DNA of 64,000 nucleotides, taken from positions 1 through 64,000 of the forward strand of contig CAIPAH010000022.1 of NCBI GenBank assembly GCA_903862955.1. Reading direction: 5' to 3'. This stretch comes from an uncultured Opitutia bacterium (GTDB taxonomy: Bacteria; Verrucomicrobiota; Verrucomicrobiia; Opitutales; Opitutaceae). A model generated the notes under the pieces. It worked only from the letters and a program-made list of their open reading frames with translations. It did no database searches and was not told where the DNA came from. A program made the position numbers and the translations under genes. Of the stretch, positions 6,912-16,386 are shown piece by piece; position 1 is the first letter of the stretch, and the number at the start of each line of letters is the position of its first letter.

Positions 6912-9500
6912 ATGGACCTGCTCAAATCCGCCCTGCGCTCGCTCCGCGCCCACCCCACTTTCACGGCGCTCGTCATTTTGCTTCTCGCCCTCGGCATCGG
7001 CGCCAACACCGCCATCTTCGGCGTCGTCCACGCCGTCCTGCTCAAACCCCTGCCCTACCCGGAGGCCGGCGACCTCGTGCTCGCGCGCAAGCTGCCCAAG
7101 GAGGGCGCGGCGCCCATCCCGGGCGGCGGCGACATGATGCCCGACACCGAGTTCATCGCATGGCAGGAAGCCGCACCAAAATCGTTTCGTGCCCTGGCCG
7201 CCTACCGCAATGGCGCGGTCACGCTCCAACGCGGCGACGGCGCCGTGCGCGTCTCCTCCGCCACCGTCACCGGCGGGTTCTTTCCCATGCTCGGCGTGAG
7301 CGCGTGGCGCGGCCGGCTCTTCGACACCACGGATCTGAAACCTGGCGCCCCGCCCGTCACCATCCTCAGCTACGCCGCCTGGCAGGCCCAGTTTGCCGGC
7401 GACGACCACGCGCTCGGCACGGTCGTGAAGCTCGACGACGTCGCCCACACCATCATCGGCGTCCTCCCACCGTCGTTCGAGTTCGTCGACCCCGTGCAGT
7501 TCTGGCGTCCCTTGCCGCTCAGCGCGGCCAGCGCCCCCAGGCAGCTGCGCATCCAGATGCAGCGCGTGTTCGGCCGCGTCCAACCCGGCACCAACCTCGC
7601 CGTCGCCCAACAGGAGCTGGACGCGATTTCCGGTCACTACTGGGAAAGCTTCATGAGCAACATGGCGCGAATAATGCCCGGCGGTCCCCGCATGATGTCC
7701 GGCCCCGGACCCAACGCGCCCACCGGCCCGTCCGCCGGCGCACCGGCCAAGGAGCCCGCACCCGAAGGTGCCCCGCCCCCGGGCCAGGGTGCTGCCCGCC
7801 CGCGCATTGCGCTGCCGTTCGCCGACACCACGACGCAGCTCATGCCGTTGCAGGAACAGCTCGCACGGCAGTCGCGCACCACGCTCTGGCTGCTGCTTGG
7901 CGCCGTGGCATTCGTGCTGCTGATCGCCTGCGCCAACATCGCCAATCTCCAACTCACGCGCGCCGCCGGCCGCCGACGCGACATTGCCATCCGCGCCGCG
8001 CTCGGCGCCTCGCCGCGCCGGCTGGCGCTGGAATTGCTCGTGGAAAACCTCCTCCTCGCCCTCGCCGGCGGCGCGCTGGGCGTGCTGCTCGCCTGGTGGG
8101 GCACGCAGGCGCTGCAGGTCTGGCTCGCCGACTATCTCCCGCGCATCAACCCCGTTGGGATCAGCGTGCCCGTGCTCGGTTTCGCCGTGCTCCTCGCGGT
8201 GGTCGCGGGCCTCGGCTTCGGCGTCGCTCCCGCGTGGCAGGGCAGCCGCGTCGACCTGCTCGATACGCTCAAGGACGGCAGCCACCAGAGCTCGCCCTCC
8301 GGCCATCGGTGGCGGCAGGGACTGGTCGCGCTGGAGGTCGCGCTCGCGCTCGTGCTCACCGTCAACACCGGTCTCCTCGTCAAGAGCATCTACCGGCTCT
8401 ACTCGGCCGAACTCGGCTACCGCACCGCCGATGTCCTCACCGCCAATCTCAGCCTGCCGCGCCGCTATGGCACGGCCGTGCAGCAGCGCGACTTCGCCGA
8501 CCGCTGGCTCACCGCGCTCAACGCGCTCCCCGGCGTCAAAGCCGCCGCGCTGACCGACTCACCGCCGCTTTCGCCCTACGTCCAGATGGTGCTCGCCTCG
8601 AGCCAGGGTGCCCGGGTCACCAACGCCTCCGTCGGTTCCGCCGCACCCGCAATGGCCGTCGCCAGCATCACGCCCGACTACTTCCGCGCCACCGGCATCG
8701 CGTTGAAACAGGGGCGGTTTTTGGCGGACCAGGACAGCGCCGACGCCCCCGCCGTCGCCGTCGTAAACGAGGAATTCGTCCGCACGTTCTATCCCGACGG
8801 TCTCACGCTCGGCACGGAAGTCACCGTCCCCATGGCAGGCGTCATGCATGGCCTGCCGCCCACTGCCGCCATCGTCGGCGTCGTCGCGAACACCCGCCCG
8901 CGCGGCTTCGACAGCACGCCCCAGCCGCTCGCGTATTTGCCCTTCGCCCAGCAACCGCGCACGCGGCTCACCGCGGTGATCCAGTTCACCGGCGATTCCG
9001 CGGCGCTGGCCCGCGCCGTGACCCTCGCGACGCGCAAGATCGACGTTGATCTCGCCGTGGACACACCGCTCACCCTCGAACAGCAGCTGTCCCGCCAGAC
9101 CGCACCACGCCGCGTGACGCTGATGCTGACGAGCGCGTTCGCCGCCACGGCGGTGCTGCTCGCCGCGTTGGGAATCTTCGGCGTGATGAGCTACACGGTG
9201 ACCCAGCGGACCAAGGAAATCGGCGTGCGCATGGCCCTCGGCGCCAACTCCGCGATGATCCTCCGCTGGATCATGCACTACGGCGGCCTCGCCATCGGCG
9301 CCGGCCTGATCGCCGGCCTCATCCTCGTGCTGGTCACCGGGAAAATGCTCGGGAGCCTCCTCCACGACGTCACCGCCAGCGATCCGCTGATCCTGATCCT
9401 CGGCATCGTCACGCTCGCCGTCACCGGCCTCTTCGCCTGCCTTTTGCCCGCGCTGCGCGCCGTCCGTGTGAATCCCGTCGACGCCCTGCGGAGCGAGTGA
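6912..9500 (+). CDS. ABC transporter permease, ADOP/MacB type
   Basis: 862 residues with the ADOP layout: MacB-like periplasmic core (about 25-250), a cluster of three TM helices near 325-455, a second MacB core, and a C-terminal three-TM FtsX domain with the SYTVTQRTKEIGVRMALGA motif. The first FtsX domain shows the matching GRRRDIAIRAALGAS. No ATPase gene is nearby, as is usual for these orphan permeases. A Pro/Gly/Ala-rich insert at about 255-305 interrupts the first periplasmic domain. Start taken at the ATG giving the family N-terminus MDLLKSALRSLRAHP. Confidence 0.9.
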   Translation: MDLLKSALRSLRAHPTFTALVILLLALGIGANTAIFGVVHAVLLKPLPYPEAGDLVLARKLPKEGAAPIPGGGDMMPDTEFIAWQEAAPKSFRALAAYRNGAVTLQRGDGAVRVSSATVTGGFFPMLGVSAWRGRLFDTTDLKPGAPPVTILSYAAWQAQFAGDDHALGTVVKLDDVAHTIIGVLPPSFEFVDPVQFWRPLPLSAASAPRQLRIQMQRVFGRVQPGTNLAVAQQELDAISGHYWESFMSNMARIMPGGPRMMSGPGPNAPTGPSAGAPAKEPAPEGAPPPGQGAARPRIALPFADTTTQLMPLQEQLARQSRTTLWLLLGAVAFVLLIACANIANLQLTRAAGRRRDIAIRAALGASPRRLALELLVENLLLALAGGALGVLLAWWGTQALQVWLADYLPRINPVGISVPVLGFAVLLAVVAGLGFGVAPAWQGSRVDLLDTLKDGSHQSSPSGHRWRQGLVALEVALALVLTVNTGLLVKSIYRLYSAELGYRTADVLTANLSLPRRYGTAVQQRDFADRWLTALNALPGVKAAALTDSPPLSPYVQMVLASSQGARVTNASVGSAAPAMAVASITPDYFRATGIALKQGRFLADQDSADAPAVAVVNEEFVRTFYPDGLTLGTEVTVPMAGVMHGLPPTAAIVGVVANTRPRGFDSTPQPLAYLPFAQQPRTRLTAVIQFTGDSAALARAVTLATRKIDVDLAVDTPLTLEQQLSRQTAPRRVTLMLTSAFAATAVLLAALGIFGVMSYTVTQRTKEIGVRMALGANSAMILRWIMHYGGLAIGAGLIAGLILVLVTGKMLGSLLHDVTASDPLILILGIVTLAVTGLFACLLPALRAVRVNPVDALRSE

Positions 9501-9506
9501 AGGAAA

Positions 9507-9544
9507 TCGCTTAAAGCTTATCGCTTAGAGCTTAGCGCTTTCCC
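9507..9544. repeat. Dispersed TAAGC/AGCTT-type repeat, copy 4
   Basis: TCGCTTAAAGCTTATCGCTT followed by AGAGCTTAGCGCTTTC, just after the ADOP permease stop. Confidence 0.6.
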
Positions 9545-9662
9545 GCCATAAGCGTCATTTGTCCCGTTTATACCGGAACGGTGGCGTCCTGCTGATCGGC
9601 TCCGGGCTCCATCGCGGGTTGACGTGCCTTCTCATAAGGAACATGTTGAACTCCCCTTCTTT

Positions 9663-11537
9663 ATGGTCGCCCCTAACAGCAACGAAAACTCCGGTGCCAC
9701 CCCGGCCAAGACACCGGCTCCCCGCACGCTCAACGACGTCGTCATTCGCCTCGCCGGCAATTCCCAGGACGGCATCCAGGCCATCGGCGGCTTCCTCGCC
9801 CGCCTCGCCGGCCGCTCGGCCCAGGAGGTCATGACCTACATGACCATCCCGTCGACGATCTCCGGCGGTCCCTCCATTTTCCAAGTGCGCATGGGCACCG
9901 GCGACATCCAGTCGTCCGGCGACCGCGCCGACGTGCTCGTCGCGTTCTACCAGCACAGCTACGAGAGCCATCGCTCCTCACTGCGGCCCGGCGGCGTGCT
10001 CCTTTACGACTCCGACAACGTCCAGCCCAACCCCGGCGACAACGAAGTTACCGCGGTCGGCGTCCCGATGACGAGCGCCACCGTCGAAGCCGTCGGCGGT
10101 TCCAGCAAGGAGAAGGGCAAAAACATCTACGTGCTCGGCCTCATCGCCCGCATGTTCGACCTCGACGTCCAGAAACTCACCGCGCTCATCAAGGAGCGTT
10201 TCGGTGGCAAGAACGAGGACATCGTCCGCAACGCCCTCCTCGCGTTCGACGCCGGTTACGCCTATCCCGCCGAGGGCCTGCGCGAGTGCCTCTACCGCCT
10301 CGACCAACCCGCCCCGCGCCCCGGTGCGCGTCCGCAGATCACGACCGACGGCAACTCCGCGCTCACCTATGGCCTCATCGCCGCGGGCGTCCGCCACGGC
10401 GCCGGCTATCCCATCACGCCGTGGTCCTCGATCATGGAAACCCTCCGCGTCGAGCTGCCGAAATACGGCGGCATCTTCGTGCAGTGCGAGGACGAGATTG
10501 CCGCCATCTCCACCGCGCTCGGTTTCTCGTATGGCGGCAATCTCGCCATCACCGGCAGCTCCGGCCCGGGTCTGTCGCTCAAGGCCGAGGCGCTCGGCTG
10601 GGCCGTCATGGCCGAGATGCCGCTGATCGTCGTCAACGTCCAGCGCGGCGGCCCGTCCACCGGCCTGCCCACGAACATCGAGCAGAGCGATCTCATGCAG
10701 GCCATCTACGGCAGCCATGGTGACGCCCCGCGCGTCGTGCTCGCGCCCCGCACCGTCGAGGACTGCTTCTACACCGCGCTCGAGGCCTGCCGTATCGCGC
10801 GCGAGTTCAGCACGCCCGTCATCATCCTGACCGACCAGGCCCTCGCGACGCGCATCGAGGCGTTCGACGAGCCCGACCTCGAGCGGCTCATGGTCACGGT
10901 CAAGGCCGACCTCAGCCCCCGCCCGACCGGCTTCAAGCCCTACCCGCTCACCGGCCCGACCCGCCACGCGCCCCCCGGTTCCGTGATGGAAGACGGCAAA
11001 TACCCGACCGTCACCGGCCTCGAGCACGACGAGCTTGGCCATCCCACCGCCAATCCCGCGCTGCACGCCGCCATGACCGTCAAGCGCCGCGAGAAGATCA
11101 AGGCCGTCGCCGCCACGTTCAAGTCGCCGCCGGTGTTCGGCGACCAGTCCGGCGATCTTCTCCTCGTCGGCTGGGGCTGCACCTTCGGCCCGATCCACGA
11201 GGCCGTCGGCCGTCTCCAATCCTCCGGCGTCAAGGTCGGTCACCTGCAGATCCGCCACATCCACCCGCTGCTGCCCGACCTCGACAAGATCTTCGCCCGC
11301 TACAAGCACATCCGCGTCGTCGAGATCAACGACGAGGGTCTCTACGGCTACGGCCAGCTCACCACGCTGCTCCGCGCGAAGTTCTGCAATCCCGAGATCC
11401 AGAGCATCACCAAGACTGACGGCCTGACCTTCCGCGTCAGCGAGATCGTCGAGCTGGTCGCCAAGAACCTCGGCCTCGCCAGCATCAAGACCTTCGCCCG
11501 CGCGCACAGCGTCCTCGCCACCCCCACCCGCACCTGA
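9663..11537 (+). CDS. korA: 2-oxoacid:ferredoxin oxidoreductase subunit alpha (gamma-alpha fusion), KorA-like
   Basis: 624 residues. Residues 15-190 form the gamma (Rossmann) domain with IRLAGNSQDGIQAIGGFLA. The alpha pyrimidine-binding domain follows, with GNSALTYGLIAAGVRHGAGYPITPWSS and the conserved GPSTGLPTNIEQSDL motif. The C-terminal transketolase-like domain contains LLVGWGCTFGPI. With the beta subunit it oxidatively decarboxylates a 2-oxoacid, probably 2-oxoglutarate, to acyl-CoA and reduces ferredoxin. ATG at 9663 preferred over GTG at 9624. korB follows after 52 bases in the same direction. Confidence 0.92.
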   Translation: MVAPNSNENSGATPAKTPAPRTLNDVVIRLAGNSQDGIQAIGGFLARLAGRSAQEVMTYMTIPSTISGGPSIFQVRMGTGDIQSSGDRADVLVAFYQHSYESHRSSLRPGGVLLYDSDNVQPNPGDNEVTAVGVPMTSATVEAVGGSSKEKGKNIYVLGLIARMFDLDVQKLTALIKERFGGKNEDIVRNALLAFDAGYAYPAEGLRECLYRLDQPAPRPGARPQITTDGNSALTYGLIAAGVRHGAGYPITPWSSIMETLRVELPKYGGIFVQCEDEIAAISTALGFSYGGNLAITGSSGPGLSLKAEALGWAVMAEMPLIVVNVQRGGPSTGLPTNIEQSDLMQAIYGSHGDAPRVVLAPRTVEDCFYTALEACRIAREFSTPVIILTDQALATRIEAFDEPDLERLMVTVKADLSPRPTGFKPYPLTGPTRHAPPGSVMEDGKYPTVTGLEHDELGHPTANPALHAAMTVKRREKIKAVAATFKSPPVFGDQSGDLLLVGWGCTFGPIHEAVGRLQSSGVKVGHLQIRHIHPLLPDLDKIFARYKHIRVVEINDEGLYGYGQLTTLLRAKFCNPEIQSITKTDGLTFRVSEIVELVAKNLGLASIKTFARAHSVLATPTRT

Positions 11538-11589
11538 CCCGGCGCCCCGCGTAACCCGTCCACCTAAAACGCAACTCTCTCTTCACCCC

Positions 11590-12534
11590 ATGCCCGCCAC
11601 CGATCTCGCCCCCGCTCCCGAAGCCCCGCGCGCGCCCCTCACCAAGAAGGCCCTTACCGCCGACCATCCGACGTGGTGCCCTGGCTGCGGTGACTTCGCC
11701 GTCCTCGCCTCGTTCTACAAGGTCCTCGAGAAGCTCAACTACCCGCAGGAAAAAATCGTCACCTTCGCCGGCATCGGCTGCTCCTCGCGCTTCCCCTACT
11801 TCGTCAACACCCACGGCGGACACTACATCCACGGCCGCGCCTTGCCCTTCGCCGCCGGCATCAGCCTCGGCCGCGATGACCTGCACGTGTTCGTCTTCGG
11901 CGGCGACGGCGACGGCTTCTCCATCGGTGGCAACCACCTCGTCCACACCGCGCGCAAGAACCCGCGCCTGACCTACGTCATCATGGACAACTCGGTCTAC
12001 GGCCTGACCAAGAAGCAGACGTCGCCGACTTCGCCCCTGGGCTTCAAGTCCAAGACCGATCCCTGGGGTGCGTTCGACCAGCCGATCAACCCGATGCGCA
12101 CGCTGATCAACAGCGGCGCCACCTTCGTCGCCCGCAGCCACGCCACGCAGGTCAACCACATGGTCGAGATGATGCTCCGCGCGTCCCAGCATGACGGCTT
12201 TTCCGTCGTCGAGATTCTGTCCGAGTGCGTCGAGTTCTATCCTGGCGCGTTCGACAATTCCATTCCCCGCAAGGGCGGTTCGTTCCAGACCATCGAGCTC
12301 AAGAAGCACGACGGCACGCCCGAGGACGAGGAACGCCACGATCCGACCGACGAGCTCGCGGCCTTCAAGCTCGCGCTCGAGCCCTGGCCCGCCCGCTTCG
12401 GCGTCTACTACGAGAACAAGGCCCGCAAGACGAAGAACGCCCTCGAGCAGGACCTCATCGCCACCACGCGCGAGAAGACCAAGCACGCCACCGACCTCGA
12501 GTTGCTCTCAAAGACCTTCGCGCGCATGCGCTGA
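11590..12534 (+). CDS. korB: 2-oxoacid:ferredoxin oxidoreductase subunit beta, KorB-like
   Basis: 314 residues. TPP-binding subunit with HPTWCPGCGDFAVL and GIGCSSRFPYF (Cys ligands of the 4Fe-4S cluster), the TPP/Mg motif GGDGDGFSIGGNH and MDNSVYGLTKKQTSPTSP. These features match the two-subunit 2-oxoglutarate:ferredoxin oxidoreductases rather than the single-chain pyruvate enzyme. It pairs with korA immediately upstream and is likely cotranscribed. Confidence 0.93.
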   Translation: MPATDLAPAPEAPRAPLTKKALTADHPTWCPGCGDFAVLASFYKVLEKLNYPQEKIVTFAGIGCSSRFPYFVNTHGGHYIHGRALPFAAGISLGRDDLHVFVFGGDGDGFSIGGNHLVHTARKNPRLTYVIMDNSVYGLTKKQTSPTSPLGFKSKTDPWGAFDQPINPMRTLINSGATFVARSHATQVNHMVEMMLRASQHDGFSVVEILSECVEFYPGAFDNSIPRKGGSFQTIELKKHDGTPEDEERHDPTDELAAFKLALEPWPARFGVYYENKARKTKNALEQDLIATTREKTKHATDLELLSKTFARMR

Positions 12535-12548
12535 GGCCGGGAAATCTT

Positions 12549-12658
12549 AACCGCAAAGATCGCGAAGGCCGCAAAGGCCGGATCGCCGGAAGTTGAGTGC
12601 ACCAGACCTTCTTCACGAAGCTGTCTTTGCCTTCGCGCTCTTTGCGCCCTTCGCGGTT
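12549..12658. repeat. Inverted pair of GCAAAG/CTTTGCG-type dispersed repeats
   Basis: Left arm 12549-12581 begins AACCGCAAAGATCGCGAAGG. Right arm 12625-12658 is a reverse-complement copy ending CGCCCTTCGCGGTT. About 43 bases separate the arms. Related words occur at 53086-53113 and 58314-58367. A weak TAAGC-family-like stretch (12671-12695) follows before the tag gene. Confidence 0.6.
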
Positions 12659-12701
12659 GATTCTCTTGGGCTGATCGCTGACAGCTGAAAGCTTCTTCCC
12701 G

Positions 12702-13274
12702 ATGAAACCCGCCCGCTGCCCTTGGCCGAAGACCGATCTCGACATCCTCTACCACGATACCGAGTGGGGCGTGCCGCTGCATGATGACCGCGCGCTCTTC
12801 GAGTTGCTGATCCTCGAGGGCGCCCAGGCCGGGCTGAGCTGGTCCACCATCCTCAACAAGCGCGAGAATTACCGCCGCGCCTTCGACCAATTCGACGCCG
12901 CCAAGATCGCCCGCTACGACGCGCGCAAGGTCGCCCGCCTCCTCGCCGACGCCGGCATCGTCCGCAACCGGCTCAAGATCGCCGCGACCATCGGCAACGC
13001 CCGCGCGTTCCTCGCCGTGCAGCAGGAGTTCGGCAGCTTCGACCGCTACCTCTGGGCCTTCGCCGGCGGCCGGCCGATCGGCCACCACCGCCGCACGCTG
13101 CGCAACGCCCCGACGCGCACGCCGGAGAGCGACGCAATGAGCCGCGACCTGCTCAAGCGCGGCTTCAAGTTCGTCGGCTCCACCATCTGCCACGCCTTCA
13201 TGCAGGCCAGCGGCATGGTCAACGACCACCTCGTCACCTGCCCGCGCCACGCGGCCTGCGCGAAACTGCGCTGA
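12702..13274 (+). CDS. tag: DNA-3-methyladenine glycosylase I
   Basis: 190 residues, full length for the family. Excises 3-methyladenine in base-excision repair. The N-terminal RCPWPKTD and YHDTEWGVPLHDD carry the Cys and His, and the C-terminal NDHLVTCPRH carries the His and Cys, of the family's zinc snap. The LILEGAQAGLSWSTILNKRENYR block is the helix-hairpin-helix region with the base-binding Glu and Trp. The gene is isolated, with no ada or alk neighbour visible. Confidence 0.95.
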   Translation: MKPARCPWPKTDLDILYHDTEWGVPLHDDRALFELLILEGAQAGLSWSTILNKRENYRRAFDQFDAAKIARYDARKVARLLADAGIVRNRLKIAATIGNARAFLAVQQEFGSFDRYLWAFAGGRPIGHHRRTLRNAPTRTPESDAMSRDLLKRGFKFVGSTICHAFMQASGMVNDHLVTCPRHAACAKLR

Positions 13275-13277
13275 CTC

Positions 13278-14093
13278 TCAGCGCGCGTGCGCCAGGAGAA
13301 ATTCCACGATCGGCGCCGGATTTTCCAGGCTGTGCGGGTGGTGCTTTCCGCCGGGCTTGATGACGACCTCGAGCGTCCCGCCCGCCGCACGATAGCGCTT
13401 CACCAACTCCGCGAGATTCGCCTCGTAGGCCACCGCCTCGTCGGCATCGCCGCTCACGCCGAAGATCGGGATGCCCGCCCGCACCACCGGCTCGATCCGG
13501 TCAATCGGGCTGACCTTCGCGGTCGCCATCTGCTCCGCCGTCAGCCCGTAACTCGCCAGGCACTCGGCCCACAGCGGATGCTTCGGGCCGGGCCAGCTCT
13601 TGAGATCCAACACGGGCGCATCGAGATAAATTGCCGAAACGCGCTCCGGCCAGGTCGCCGCAAAGTTGAACGCGTAGAGCCCCCCGCGGCTGAATCCCTC
13701 CATCACCACCTTCGGCGCCAGGCCATGGTCCTTCGTCACCCGTTGGTAATAGGCGTCGAGCAGCGCCATTGAGCGCGGACAGCCATACATGTCCTTCACG
13801 TTCATGTAGCCGACGTGCCAGCCGCGCGCGACGAGCGCCAGGTCCACCTGGGGAAAATCGCCGAACCACTCCGTCCGCCAGATCCACGGATGGCCGGGCG
13901 CCGGCGCGTTCGGGACAATCAGCAGCGCGGGCCGGCCTTCGACAACGAAATCGAGGCGCTTGCAACCGAGCCATTCGGACGACGTGACAGCGGGGGAATC
14001 AGCAGCAGGCATGGTGGCGGGGAGGATTGAGCCGGACAAAACCGCGAGGACGCGGAGCAGCCGGCCGGGAAAGTGCACGTGGTCGGACTTCAT
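13278..14093 (-). CDS. Exported alpha/beta hydrolase (esterase-like)
   Basis: 271 residues with a hydrophobic N-terminal export signal (LLRVLAVLSGSILPATMPAA). Alpha/beta-hydrolase fold: the nucleophile elbow is MEGFSRGG (Ser), the acid lies in SGDADEAV (Asp) and the catalytic His in GGKHHPHSL. It starts 7 bases after the upstream GH95 gene and is the third gene of that operon, so it may remove acyl groups from the same glycan. Substrate not determinable. It overlaps nothing and ends 3 bases from the convergent tag stop. Confidence 0.8.
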   Translation of the reverse strand: MKSDHVHFPGRLLRVLAVLSGSILPATMPAADSPAVTSSEWLGCKRLDFVVEGRPALLIVPNAPAPGHPWIWRTEWFGDFPQVDLALVARGWHVGYMNVKDMYGCPRSMALLDAYYQRVTKDHGLAPKVVMEGFSRGGLYAFNFAATWPERVSAIYLDAPVLDLKSWPGPKHPLWAECLASYGLTAEQMATAKVSPIDRIEPVVRAGIPIFGVSGDADEAVAYEANLAELVKRYRAAGGTLEVVIKPGGKHHPHSLENPAPIVEFLLAHAR

Positions 14094-14100
14094 GGCAGAA

Positions 14101-16371
14101 TCAGGGATACATCGCCACTCCCGGATCAGCCGGCGGCTGGGGCACCTCGTCGGGGCAAGCCCCCGCGGGCGCCGGCGGCACGGAACCCGCCGAGGGCAGC
14201 ATCCCCTCGACCGGAATCCCTGCCTTCAACGGGATCACGAAATCATGGCCGCTCCGGCGCACGCCCGCGCGGGACCACTTTGGCTCGCGCCCGCCGAAAT
14301 TGTCGCGAACGTGCACGTCGCCATCGCGGGGGGCAATCACGCGGAACCACGTCGTGACGTTCTCCTCGCGCCGCGCCGAGACCTTGACGCCGCCCTCGGC
14401 GACGAGGTCGGTGAATTCCGCGTCGTGCCACGCCCACGGCATCGCCGGGAAAATCCGGATCGTGCCCCACCCGCCGCCGCCAGGATGCGCGTCCCAGCTC
14501 TGCAGCAGCATCTCGTGCACCGCCGCGCCCAGCAGCAGGTTGCCCTCAAGCGTGAATGGCCGGTTCTGTTGCGTGGAAAAGCCCGACTTCGTCTGGTCGC
14601 CGTTGAGATGAAAGCCGTTGCGCGACACAAACGCATGCAGGAAGGCCCGCAGGTGCCAGAGCGCCGACTCGGGGTCGCCCGCCCGCGCGCGCAGCGCCGC
14701 CATCCACGTGTAGCTAAACCCGCTCCACTCCCGCACGCCCAGTCGCTCGACTTCCGCGAGATTCCGCCGGATGAGCGCCTGCTCCTTGTCCGAGCCCTCG
14801 ACGGACAGCAGGTTGAAGGGATACAGTCCGGTCAGCGTCGAGAAATGCCGGTGGCTGAACGTGAGGTCCTCGTTCGCCGCCAGCATGATCAGCCCGTTCA
14901 CACTCACCGGGATCGGACCCAGCCCCGCTGCGAGCTGCCGCCAGCGCGTGGTTTCCTCGTCCTCGCCCGCCGCGTCGGCCATTTCGTGCAACGCGAGGAA
15001 CAGCATCCGGAGACACTGCAGGTCGTGCGTCGAATTCGGCTGCAGCCACGCGCGCTGGTCGTTGTTCCACGCCTCGGGCGAGGTGGACAGCGGCAGCACG
15101 AACACGCTGCGCGAGTCCGGTCCGATCAACGCCGACAGGCACTCGGCGATCTCCCGGCACCAGGGCAAAGCCACTTCCCGCAGGAATTTGTCGTCCCGCG
15201 TGTAGCGCCAGTGCAGGTAGAACATGTGCGCCAGCCACGCGCCCGACGTCGGTGACAGGCTGTATTGCGCCCAGCCACCCAGCGGCCGGCCCGCGAGGCT
15301 CATCACCCCCGGCACCGCCGCGCCGGGCGTCTCGTAGAATTTCCGCGCAAACTCCCGGAACGCCGGCAGCCGCGCGTTCAGGAAGTCGAGAAACGTCCGC
15401 CCTTCCTCGAACCGCCCCGACGTCTGGTAGGCCAGGTAGGTCATCTGCGTGTTCAAGTCGTTGTGATAATCGCCCTTCCACGGCGGCAACTCGCCCTCGT
15501 CCGCGGTCCACACGCCCTGCAGCGGCATCGGCGGCGCCCCGGTGCGCGAGGCCGAACCGTAGAGATACTGCCCGAACTGGTAGTGCCGCAGTACGGCCTC
15601 GTCCGGCAGCGTCACGGACGACTTCGCCCAAAACGCCCGCCACCACTCGACATGCGGCTTTTGCAGCACCGCAAAGCCGGCCTTCAGCGCGGCTTCCACG
15701 CGCGCCCGCGCCACCGCGAGCACATGCACGCCATCCGCCGCCGAAAAAGTCACCGCCGCCGCCAGCAGCGTCGCATCGGCCATCTGCCGGCTCTGGCAAT
15801 AGACGCAAAATTTGTCCCCGTCCGCCGTGACCTGCACGAACCACTGCGCCGTCCCGTCCGCCCCGTGCTCGGCCTCCGGATAATGCAGTTTCCGCACGGC
15901 CAACGGCGGGACGAGCCGCGCCGACAGCAACGCCGTCCCGCCCACGCGCACCACCGCGACCGGCTGCGCCGCACTCAAAAACGCCTCCGCCCGGCCCCCC
16001 GCCGCGAACATCGCCCGGCCCGTCGCCGTGGCAAAATCGAGGGAGAAGCTCGTAACCTTCTCCCCGGGCGCGAACTCCAGTTCGATCCGCCCCGCGGGAA
16101 TTTTTGTCGGGTGCGGCTGCCCGTAACCCCGCTGGTCCACGATCTCGCAAATGGCGGCGTTGTTCTTCTGCGCCACCAGCTCAGCCATCCGGAAATACGT
16201 GAACTGCCCCAGCGGATCACCCGGCGCCGGCCGCTCGTCCCACAGGTCGCCGCGATCCAGCGAGAGTCGCAGGATGTTGCCGTCGCCCCACAGCAGCCCG
16301 CCCAGCATGCCGTTGCCCAGTGGGATCGCCTCGTCCCAACGGTTGATGGGCGCGGTGAGTTCGAGGTGCAT
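14101..16371 (-). CDS. GH95-family glycosidase (alpha-L-fucosidase or alpha-galactosidase family), no signal peptide
   Basis: 756 residues. N-terminal beta-sandwich (about 1-230) with AIPLGNGMLGGLLWGD and SLDRGDLWDERP, then an (alpha/alpha)6 barrel. Family motifs: DYHNDLNTQMTY (301-312), LSTSPEA with putative general acid E433, FSHRHFSTLTGLYPF, and FTLEGN (606-611). Relative to typical GH95 (TNIN-x-EMNY and IDGNFG) the first Asn is D305 and the Asp is E609. It begins at MHLELTAPINRWDEA with no export signal, unlike its paralogue upstream. The two genes are 15 bases apart and clearly duplicates. Specificity is uncertain because GH95 includes L-fucosidases and L-galactosidases. Confidence 0.85.
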   Translation of the reverse strand: MHLELTAPINRWDEAIPLGNGMLGGLLWGDGNILRLSLDRGDLWDERPAPGDPLGQFTYFRMAELVAQKNNAAICEIVDQRGYGQPHPTKIPAGRIELEFAPGEKVTSFSLDFATATGRAMFAAGGRAEAFLSAAQPVAVVRVGGTALLSARLVPPLAVRKLHYPEAEHGADGTAQWFVQVTADGDKFCVYCQSRQMADATLLAAAVTFSAADGVHVLAVARARVEAALKAGFAVLQKPHVEWWRAFWAKSSVTLPDEAVLRHYQFGQYLYGSASRTGAPPMPLQGVWTADEGELPPWKGDYHNDLNTQMTYLAYQTSGRFEEGRTFLDFLNARLPAFREFARKFYETPGAAVPGVMSLAGRPLGGWAQYSLSPTSGAWLAHMFYLHWRYTRDDKFLREVALPWCREIAECLSALIGPDSRSVFVLPLSTSPEAWNNDQRAWLQPNSTHDLQCLRMLFLALHEMADAAGEDEETTRWRQLAAGLGPIPVSVNGLIMLAANEDLTFSHRHFSTLTGLYPFNLLSVEGSDKEQALIRRNLAEVERLGVREWSGFSYTWMAALRARAGDPESALWHLRAFLHAFVSRNGFHLNGDQTKSGFSTQQNRPFTLEGNLLLGAAVHEMLLQSWDAHPGGGGWGTIRIFPAMPWAWHDAEFTDLVAEGGVKVSARREENVTTWFRVIAPRDGDVHVRDNFGGREPKWSRAGVRRSGHDFVIPLKAGIPVEGMLPSAGSVPPAPAGACPDEVPQPPADPGVAMYP

Positions 16372-16386
16372 GGGACAAAAACGGGA

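Noticed and set aside
7160-9049. 629-codon open frame overlapping the first ADOP permease in another frame
   Set aside because: Arg/Pro/His-rich composition typical of a +1 shadow; the permease frame has TM segments and MacB/FtsX motifs.
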